Assembly: GCF_013426205.1 (NCBI RefSeq)
Contig: NC_089422.1
Coordinates: 5,766,001-5,830,000 of the forward strand
DNA length: 64,000 nucleotides
From: Metarhizium brunneum
Taxonomy: Eukaryota; Ascomycota; Sordariomycetes; Hypocreales; Clavicipitaceae
Direction: 5' to 3'
In this document: in pieces, positions 56,761 to 64,000 of the stretch
Layout: each line of letters opens with the position of its first letter
Numbering within the stretch: position 1 is the first letter of the stretch
Notes under the pieces: generated by a model
Databases searched by the model: none
What the model was told of the DNA's origin: nothing
The model's input: the letters and a program-made list of their open reading frames with translations, nothing else
Position numbers and translations under genes: made by a program

Positions 56761-57174
56761 CTACTTCGTAACAGGACTGCCGCGTGGGTATCTTCTGGAA
56801 GCCAATGACCAGATTTGGATACCACACTGTCCAGGTGTGCACGGTCGGCGAGTTGCGACAGCGTAAAGCTGCACATGTGCTTTTGTAGAATGGAAGCGGA
56901 GTCTGCCGGGGCTGATTGGCGCTGTAAACAGGATGGTGTAGAAGTCGGCTTCCCAAACGGATACTGATGCCTGAATCGCCAAGGTTTTACTAGAATCTAC
57001 AGCAGTGCCACCAGGACTAAATGACCAAACATTGAATGTCTGGTTCCGTTGTTGGCGAGTGAGTGAGCAACATGTGCTAGACTCAACCCGCGGCGTCCCA
57101 TCGAAAGCCACATGAAGAGCACAAGTGGCAAGGAGACAAATGACTTGAATAACTGCGAGGAGCACTCGATACAT
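56761..57174 (-). CDS. Candidate small secreted protein (137 residues)
   Basis: A single uninterrupted frame from ATG 57174. The first 20 residues form a strong signal peptide (MYRVLLAVIQVICLLATCA). The mature part has a CC pair (STCCSLTRQQRNQTFNVW), one N-glycosylation site (NQT), a hydrophobic middle (EADFYTILFTAPISPGRLRF) and a C-terminal RRPCTPGQCGIQIW. I know no family for it. It lies upstream of the secreted FAD oxidase on the same strand. No intron is needed. It could be chance, but the signal peptide and start are good. Confidence 0.45.
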   Translation of the reverse strand: MYRVLLAVIQVICLLATCALHVAFDGTPRVESSTCCSLTRQQRNQTFNVWSFSPGGTAVDSSKTLAIQASVSVWEADFYTILFTAPISPGRLRFHSTKAHVQLYAVATRRPCTPGQCGIQIWSLASRRYPRGSPVTK

Positions 57175-57479
57175 CGATTCTTACAGGGGACACGGCTGGG
57201 TGAGACATGCCAGCGCCTCACTTTTACCGATTTGACGGTGCTGTGCTACGGAGTAAATTTGTCCCATCATCTCGGCGATTACATCAGGTGATTCGTGGCA
57301 TATGCATGACAGCCGAAGTGCGCGCGGATCTTGTCTCAGTGACTAGGCCCTGCAAGAGGTAAAATTCCTGTACCTTGACGTGTTCTGGAACCCAGTTCCA
57401 GCGAGTTCTGCAGGTTTGCAATCTATATCCCTTTGACTGCTGTAAGATCCAGCTTTTACAGCCTGCAGGGATTCTAACC

Positions 57480-57610
57480 AATTGAAAAAATTAAAATAAA
57501 AGGTACAAAGACCTACTAAAAAATAATATAAGAATATAAGTAACGTTACTAGTAATCTCTAACGTTATAAAAGGCTACATTACACCCACGTAATTTTAAC
57601 GCACTACAAA
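57480..57610. repeat. AT-rich patch, possible relic repeat
   Basis: About 130 bases of strongly AT-rich sequence within an otherwise GC-rich neighbourhood, similar in look to the block at 1630-2345. It could be a short RIP-mutated remnant; the source element is not identifiable. Confidence 0.35.
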
Positions 57611-57934
57611 GGTACCTACTAGGTCTCGCAGAAAGGTGGGTCCGTTCCAAAAGTTGGACCTACTGCAGTCAAAGGGATGTGATGCGCAACTGGCAATCGC
57701 GGCTTTCGGAAAGTAGCCGGCCTGCGCATAGATGTAGATTGAGATGACGCCGCCGCAAAATGGCCCAAGCTTGACATTGATGTCAAGAAATAACGTTGCG
57801 AGCCTGTCAATGTTGGGTAGTGTGCCATGGCCACCTTTGTAATTCGTCGCTGAAATACAGAGTACCGGGGAGACGAGTGACAATTCACCCTTGATGATGG
57901 TCGTATTGTTGCAGCATTTGCATGTCTTGTGCAC
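57596..57934 (-). pseudogene. Protein-like frame without ATG
   Basis: An open frame of 112 residues that starts only with GTG. The stretch GGHGTLPNIDRLATLFLDI and the cysteines in ASCASHPFDCSRS look protein-like, but I find no start exon or signal peptide upstream. It may be a gene fragment next to the AT-rich patch, or chance. Confidence 0.2.
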
Positions 57935-58429
57935 AGCTTTGAAGGGTCGTTCCTAGTTAAAGTAGGATTCGTGTTTTAGTTTGTCTCCTTACGACTATAG
58001 TGTCTATGGCTATGATGGCGGGACACATAGCTTTGACGTCTCTAATTTTGCGTCTTGTTTTTCACTTCATTGCAACCAAGGGATTCTTACGTTTCGTCAT
58101 TAAATCAAGGAAATCATACAAAAACTCAGTGAACAAGGAGCACACAAATTAAAGGAGCCTAGTGAGATCGTTCCATGTCGGTGTTGATGTAAACCATACA
58201 AGTTTGCGTCGTCCCGATGTCATAAAGTCACCATGTAGGGTAGGCAAAAAGCTACCAACAGCCGGCCTGGGTGGCTGGTCTTATCGCCCCACCGATAAGC
58301 TGCCGAATTGAAATTTCTCTGCCTCCATGTCACCAATTGACCAACACGTACAAGTACACCTCGTCACTCTGGACAAGGCAAGCTCGCACCCGACACGAAA
58401 GCAACAAGCTTGCCAATCTCGATGCAGCT

Positions 58430-60383
58430 ATGGCGGCCGGCGACGAACATTCTGCTGAGACCAGCGGCCCTGCCGTGGAGCGCAATGCCTCTGCGGCCAA
58501 TGCCACGCCTGGCAACACCACCGCCACGGAATCTGGCGATGCCACCCCGTGTCAAAAGCCTGGCGACAACCACGAAGGAAAGAAGCGAGGAGAAAAGGGG
58601 CGAGCAGAACGGAGGTGAGCCGCCGCACATTTCGGCCCTTGCTGAACATGCAGAAAATTCGCAAACATGACCTGACGCTGACCAGCCTGTAGCCGCCAGC
58701 TAAAGAACGACAAGAAGCGCAAGAAGCAGGACGACTGGCGCGAATTCAAGCGCCGCAAGCTGAGCGACAAAGCAGGCGAATCAGGCAACTCGGAAAAAAA
58801 GAATCCCTTCTCACAGGAGGAAATCGCCTCGGAAGAGCGGCGGCCGAAGCGCAAGGTCGCCGTCATGATTGGGTATTCCGGCACAGGATACAAGGGCATG
58901 CAAGTGAATGGCGACGAGCCGACGATTGAAAGAGATCTCTTCAGAGCCTTCATTGACGCCAAGGCCATCTCAAAGGCGAATGCCGATGACCCCCGCAAAT
59001 CGAGTCTGGCACGGTGCGCCCGAACGGACAAGGGGGTGCATGCCGCGGGCAACGTCATTAGCCTGAAGCTCATCATCGAGGACGACGACATTGTGGACAA
59101 GATCAACGCGCACCTACCGGAGCAGATTCGCATCTGGGGGATCCAGAGGACCAACAACAGCTTCAACTGCTACCAGTACTGCGACTCGCGCTTCTACGAG
59201 TACTTGCTGCCCAGTTACTGCCTGCTGCCGCCCCATCCGCAGACGTACCTGGCCAAGGAGTGCGAGAAGCTCAACAAGGAGTACGGCGCCGAGGACGAAG
59301 TGGCCGCCGTGATGGCGGACGTCCAGGACTTTTGGGCGCACGTCGAAGAGAAGGAGATCAAGCCCATCCTCGCCCGTCTGGACCCGGAGCTGAGAGCCGT
59401 GGTCATGGAGCGGGTGCACGCCCAGGAGGCGGAGGAGTATGAGAACAACAAAAAGGCCGAGGCCGAGGCCGAGCAGGACCACGCCCCCGATGCCGGGGCG
59501 GCAGACAAGCCAGATGAGGCCGGCGACGCGGCGACGCGGCCAGAAGAACCCAAAAGAGTCAGCCTCGAGTCTCACAAGCCCAAACACCGCGAGCTCGCCC
59601 CCATCGACTTTGCCCTCCGCGACATCAAGGCCGCGTACATTGCCGCCAAGCGGCGGTACCGCGTCTCCCCCGAGCGCCTGCAGCGCCTGCAGCGCGTGCT
59701 CGACAAGTACACGGGCACCTACAACTTCCACAACTTCACCATCCAAAAGACCTTTTCCGACCCCTCGGCGCGCCGCCACATCAAGTCGTTCACCGTGGAC
59801 CCCAAGCCCGTCATCATCGGCGGCACGGAGTGGCTCTCGCTCAAGGTCCACGGGCAGAGCTTCATGATGCACCAGATCCGCAAGATGGTCGGCCTGGCGT
59901 CCCTCATGGTGCGCTGCGGCACCGCCCTCGACCGCGTCGCCGACTCGTACCAGGAGCAGAAGATGGCCATCCCCAAAGCCCCCGGCCTCGGGCTCCTCCT
60001 GGAGCGGCCCGTGTTCGAGAACTACAACCGGAGGGCCAGGGACACCCTCGGCAAGGAGACGATTGATTTCGGCAAATACGAGGAGCGCCTCGAGGCGTTT
60101 AAGCAGAAGCACATTTACAGTCGGATATTCGAGGTGGAAGAAAAGGAGAATACGTAAGTGGCGATTTTTGAAATGCTGAAAAAAAAGGGGGGGCGCTGCT
60201 AACGAGATGATGGCAAGGTTCCACGGCTTCTACAACCAGATTGACCAGTTCAAGGCGAACCACTTCCTGTGGCTGTCTGCCGGCGGGACAAAGGTCGCCG
60301 AGCTGAACAAGGAGAGCGACAAGACGGAGGTGGACAAGGCGCTGGGCGACGAGGACGAGAACCCAGAGGGCGGCGAGGGCTAG
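58430..60383 (+). CDS. PUS1: tRNA pseudouridine synthase 1
   Basis: Model: join(58430..58614,58693..60153,60218..60383), 603 residues. A disordered N-terminus leads into a basic, probably nuclear-localising stretch (KKRKKQDDWREFKRRK). The TruA-type catalytic domain starts at about residue 115 (VAVMIGYSGTGYKGMQ). The catalytic Asp174 lies in RCARTDKGVHAAGNV. The second half of the domain has YTGTYNFHNFTIQKTF, WLSLKVHGQSFMMHQIRKMVGL and PGLGLLLERPVFENYN, interrupted by a long acidic Glu/Ala insert (about residues 300-360). Pus1 converts uridine to pseudouridine in tRNA, U2 snRNA and mRNA. Introns of 78 and 64 nt; the last exon encodes FHGFYNQIDQFKANHFLW and an acidic tail. Confidence 0.95.
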
Positions 60384-60590
60384 AGCCGCTGGTGACGATG
60401 GGCCCGGTAGACCATGTAGGGGAACAGGATACGAATAGACGAGGTGAAGAAATGAAAAGAAAGCCTTTTAGATTAATCAACGCCCCCTAGTCCTAAGGGT
60501 ATTTACGCCCCAACGCCCATTATGCGGATATCTTGCCCACCGTGCTAAAAAACATAAAAAAAAAAAAAAACTCTCAAAAAATCCCCAAAC

Positions 60591-61159
60591 TCACTTGGCC
60601 GTCGTAGCGTCCTCCTTGGCCAACACCTCCCACGTACCGCCACACCTTTGCGCCAGGTCTCTCATCCGCCGGCCGTCAAGACCATTCAGCAGGGCCGAGA
60701 CGAGCGCGACGTCGTCCTCAATCTGGGCGTCCTTGGCCTTGCGGTCGGGATCGCCCTGGCCCAGCGGCCCAAACACCCACAGCTCCTTGATCTTGCGCGA
60801 CAGCGACAACAGGTCTTTGATGGACGAGTTCTAGCAACCCGTGAGCGGTGCTTGATGCGGGGAGAAAGGGAGGGATCTACGCACCAGCCCGTCAAACTCC
60901 ATCTTCATGGAGATGCCACTGACGGCCATGGTCTCGGGCGTGGCGTTGCTCCGCTCGCCCTCTGCCTGGACGGTGGCCAGCATCATGAGGGTGCGGTAGC
61001 GCGTGAGGATGTCGGCGACGAGGCGGTTGTGGTTGTCTTGCGCGGCGTTAGTATCCGATGATGACGGACGACGATGGGGACGGGGGGCCGGTGCCTGGTT
61101 TGAGGCGGACGGGCGTACGAACCCATGAGGTTGGACGACGAGGCCTGCGAGCGATCCAT
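60591..61159 (-). CDS. MED22: Mediator subunit 22 (Med22/Srb6)
   Basis: Model: complement(join(60591..60830,60885..61036,61123..61159)), 142 residues, matching the small size of this family. It begins MDRSQASSSNLMDNHNRLV, followed by ADILTRYRTLMMLATVQAEG, typical of fungal Med22, then a coiled helix IKDLLSLSRKIKELWVFGPLG and a C-terminal helix VALVSALLNGLDGRRMRDLAQRC. The first coding exon is 37 nt, and intron acceptors are CAAG and CTAG. It is a head-module subunit of Mediator that contacts RNA polymerase II in the nucleus. It is convergent with PUS1, about 200 bases apart. Confidence 0.9.
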
Positions 61160-62030
61160 TGTGCTGGGCGGTTGTGGGATGCTGCTCAGGACGCTATTGA
61201 CGCTGGGGTGTGTTGTGTCGCGAGTCTGATGAGTCGCGATGAGCGCATGGATGGAAAAGTGGTGCGGGAGAGGGTGGGGGCAGAAGCCGACCTCGTCAAC
61301 TTGGCGCATCTTCGTGGCACACGAGTTGTTCGACATCACATACATCTAGCAGTTTTTCTTATGGCTCGTCTCGGGCAAATGTGACGCCTTCCATTGCGTC
61401 GCCGACAGTGGTCGTTCTGACTATTTATGCGGCTGGTGTCTTGATGCCACCCATCTCTGGCGACTTACCAGGGAGAAGCAACATTGAAGACGCCTGGCTT
61501 GCCACGGCTACCAAGCTTGGGATATTCATCCCCTTTCGACGCCTGTCGACCGCCGCGGCTATCCCATGGATCCATTGGCAAATGAACAGCAGTCTGACCT
61601 TGGAGCTGAATGGTGGTTACCGCGGCCATGGATTTAGCCGTCCCACCATAATCTTGCCTCAATTGGTTCGATCGTCATGAAACCGGCAGTATCTGCAGTC
61701 AGCAACCAACTTGGACAGGGTTGTACAAGTGCGCCTTCGACTGTCTGTTGCTGGAGACTGATAACCCCGACCTGAATTATTATTCTGGACGGCTGCCGCG
61801 TCGTGTTTTGCTTCATCTGTAGACCCGCCCAACTTCTCTCTGTTGCCTCCTGTATTACTCCGTACTCCATTTTCCCAGCCAAAGTCGTGCCACGGCGAGA
61901 TATCGACGTCGTGGAAAACGGTTGCGGGTACGGCCCCAACCTCACGGACGCGGATTCCTGTGACAATCATAACCAATTTTGAAAATCATAGCGCAGTCAA
62001 CCCAAGTGTCGCGGCGCGCGCGATTCCACC
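61160..62030. promoter_or_regulatory. Divergent promoter region
   Basis: 871 bases between the start codons of MED22 (minus) and the membrane protein gene (plus). No coding sequence is supported. A TACTCCGTA motif with an extra half copy lies at 61856-61866. Confidence 0.4.
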
Positions 62031-62900
62031 ATGTCGTCCACGCTCACAACAAGAGTATCAACGACGGCATACCCTCCGTCCGTCGTCACATCCTTTCCTA
62101 GGAACCCCCTCACCACGACCTTTTCCCGGCCCTCAGACTGTGATGGCATCTACCTGTCGGGTTTTCTGGCCATGGTAGATCTAAGCTCTACCTGCCTGCC
62201 CAGTAACTTCAAATCAGACGCCTACTTCTCGCCCGGCCTCGTCTGTCCGTCGGGCTATGTATCCGCGTGCCATGATACAACCGGCGTGGCATCGATCACA
62301 ACGGTAACGTGTTGTCCTGCTCTCAAGAACCCAGACGTCACCCTGGGCTGCCTTACCACGAGCACACTGTCGGGGAGTTGGTCAACGCTTTACTGCACAT
62401 GGATTGCACCTCCGAGTTCAGACTCCATCCTACCCGTGACAACGAGTGAAAACGGCATCACGACCACGCAAACCTTTGGCTTTCACAGCCCCGAGGGTCT
62501 GAATGCTTTTGGCATCCGAATGGTCTACCAGTCCTCCGATCTTTCGACGAAACCGACAGAATCGACAACACACAGGTCTGCTTCCCGCCCATCAGGGGGT
62601 GCGGCCACTTCGAATGCATCACAGGACACCGATGAGCCGGGCGGACTCTCTACAGGTGCCAAGGTTGCCATTGGAGTTGTTATCCCTGTTGTCGCGATTG
62701 CGGCCTTGTTAGGAGCCTTCTTTTGGTGGCGGAAGCGCAAACACCGTTATCAGGTTCCGCCGCAGGCCGCGGACAAGTCGCCAACACCACGGCACGCCGA
62801 ACTGCATGGAACGCCTTTCCATGAACTTATGGCGCAGCCGAATAATCCTGTGGAACTAGCAGGCTCAAACCCAGGAAATGAATCTGGTCCTGGAAAATAG
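62031..62900 (+). CDS. Single-pass surface protein with cysteine-rich ectodomain
   Basis: A single exon of 289 residues, ATG 62031. The first 165 residues hold nine cysteines (DCDG, STCLP, VCPSGYVSAC, TTVTCCP, LGCLT, LYCTW). This pattern is common in ascomycete surface proteins with a CPxGY..C...TCCP core. A Ser/Thr-rich stalk and one helix at about 211-232 (KVAIGVVIPVVAIAALLGAFFWW) follow, then a basic stop-transfer (RKRKHR) and a 50-residue cytosolic tail. There is no classical signal peptide, so the helix may act as signal anchor or a first exon may be missing. Function unknown; wall-stress or surface sensing is only a guess. Confidence 0.75.
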   Translation: MSSTLTTRVSTTAYPPSVVTSFPRNPLTTTFSRPSDCDGIYLSGFLAMVDLSSTCLPSNFKSDAYFSPGLVCPSGYVSACHDTTGVASITTVTCCPALKNPDVTLGCLTTSTLSGSWSTLYCTWIAPPSSDSILPVTTSENGITTTQTFGFHSPEGLNAFGIRMVYQSSDLSTKPTESTTHRSASRPSGGAATSNASQDTDEPGGLSTGAKVAIGVVIPVVAIAALLGAFFWWRKRKHRYQVPPQAADKSPTPRHAELHGTPFHELMAQPNNPVELAGSNPGNESGPGK

Positions 62901-64000
62901 GGAACGTCAACCAGATCCGCTCGGCGTGAGCATGATCCCTGGGTGGTGCGCCAATGCCGTGTTTGTTAGAGCTTTTTCTTTGGCACATACATTCATCAGC
63001 ATGATCCATTATAAGCGATTCATCGTACCCTTTATCACCACCAAATATAGCGGTAATTTCTGTTTATGACTGTGGACCACCTAGTCGTTACGACACGACG
63101 CATGGCAGGGACTACACACCTTTATTCCCCTATTGTGGCGTGCTGGCGACATGCTAGCGGCATTTACTCTGCCATTCGATATTAAAGTTGGAGGCGACAG
63201 AGAACAGAATCTGGGGAACTCGATCCATACTTGGTTGCAGGTCCCTAGCAAAGCCTGTAGTCCGAAGACACGCCCGGGACATGCCCTCTAGATGTCCACG
63301 TGATATAATATCACGAAGAGCGGGTTTTGCTTCGTGAGAATGTATATATGCTCAGTCGCGTACAACCGTCAAGAGCTACTACACACCCTAGAGCCGAATA
63401 AGTTGTCAAATTCCAGTGTTGGATCTCGTCCCGGAAACACACCTGGTGCTTCAGGTCATGATTGGTCCCATACCGTAAGTTTTACCTGTTGGCGCCTGAC
63501 GCTTCTCTGAGTTAAAATTCCCAGTCACAAAATAACCATGAGACTGACCTAATTGCTCTACATGACTAACTCGAGCGTAACTGGAAGTGTAACCTGAAAA
63601 TCATCCGTCGCCGAATTTCCACGACTTTTGGGCTGCTGCTGGGCTGCGATGCTGCAAACCTGACGGGTCTGCCAAGTCCCAAACCTAGCGGCCTGACGTG
63701 TGAGATACGTATCTCTGCCACGTAGAACTATCGTGGCGAGACATTCTTGTGAAGCTGGTGTCGGGCCGAGTAAACGGCCTTTTAGACTGGGAAATGGACG
63801 GTTTTTAGCCGGAAAGGTGACCGTACAGTAGAGCGTGATGAATGTTCAAGGAATCAGCCGTGGCGGAATTAGCCGTTGAGGTAACTGACCAAAACATATG
63901 CGACAGAGACAGACTTGTTAGATTAAAATCAAGGGACTTTTTGCCCTGGTTCTAAGCGATTGGGATATTGTGGCATTCAAGAACGTCAATCACACATCTG
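62901..64000. other. Gene-free right edge
   Basis: 1.1 kb with no supportable gene; only short frames. Confidence 0.5.

Larger units (their letters stand above)
57175..58429. other. Spacer with AT-rich patch
   Basis: 1.25 kb. It includes an AT-rich patch (57480-57610) and a 113-codon minus-strand frame (57596-57934). The right end is the promoter region of PUS1. A TACGGAGTA motif is at 57247-57255. Confidence 0.4.

Overview
This window is nuclear DNA of a filamentous ascomycete, most likely a Sordariomycete and probably of the order Hypocreales. The reasons are short spliceosomal introns (about 53-90 nt, GT...AG, with CTGAC/CTAAC branch sites), moderately GC-rich genes separated by long spacers, an AT-rich block that looks RIP-mutated, and typical fungal families: a Zn2Cys6 regulator, a PTH11-like receptor, a WSC protein, a sulfur-controller F-box/WD40 protein, a sugar porter and a fungal terpene synthase. 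I splice-modelled 23 well-supported genes and list further weaker candidates. Exon borders were chosen by hand so that every spliced model stays in frame and ends in a stop.

Layout. 1-6.3 kb is gene-poor and effector-like. It holds a minute three-exon cysteine-rich secreted protein (949-1244), an AT-rich block, an eight-cysteine frame without a start codon (2388-2789), and a second small secreted protein (5883-6297). 7-11.2 kb holds a medium-chain dehydrogenase, a CofD/YvcK-family protein and a two-helix membrane protein. 12.7-21.5 kb holds an intracellular GH5 glycosidase, a Zn2Cys6 regulator divergent from an alpha-glucoside-type sugar porter, and a class I terpene synthase standing alone. 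23-29 kb holds a DUF924 protein, a four-helix EXPERA-like protein and a large fungal-specific protein.

31.4-44.5 kb is a housekeeping block: dynactin p62, ribosomal protein S7 (divergent from a WSC wall protein), twinfilin, the mitochondrial succinate/fumarate carrier and the SCON2/Met30-type F-box protein. A long gene-poor stretch (44.5-48.8 kb) follows. 48.8-57.2 kb is again accessory and surface-directed: a single-pass membrane protein, a PTH11-like seven-helix receptor, a secreted FAD oxidase with a GC-AG intron, and a small secreted protein candidate. 58.4-62.9 kb holds the pseudouridine synthase PUS1, the Mediator subunit MED22 and a single-pass membrane protein.

How the parts may work together (inference). 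The GH5, regulator and sugar porter could form a small glycoside-use unit around a shared bidirectional promoter. The secreted proteins, receptor and FAD oxidase look like host or environment interaction genes. The terpene synthase has no P450 or other tailoring gene beside it, so it is an orphan rather than a classic cluster. No tRNA, rRNA, CRISPR array or intact transposase gene was found.
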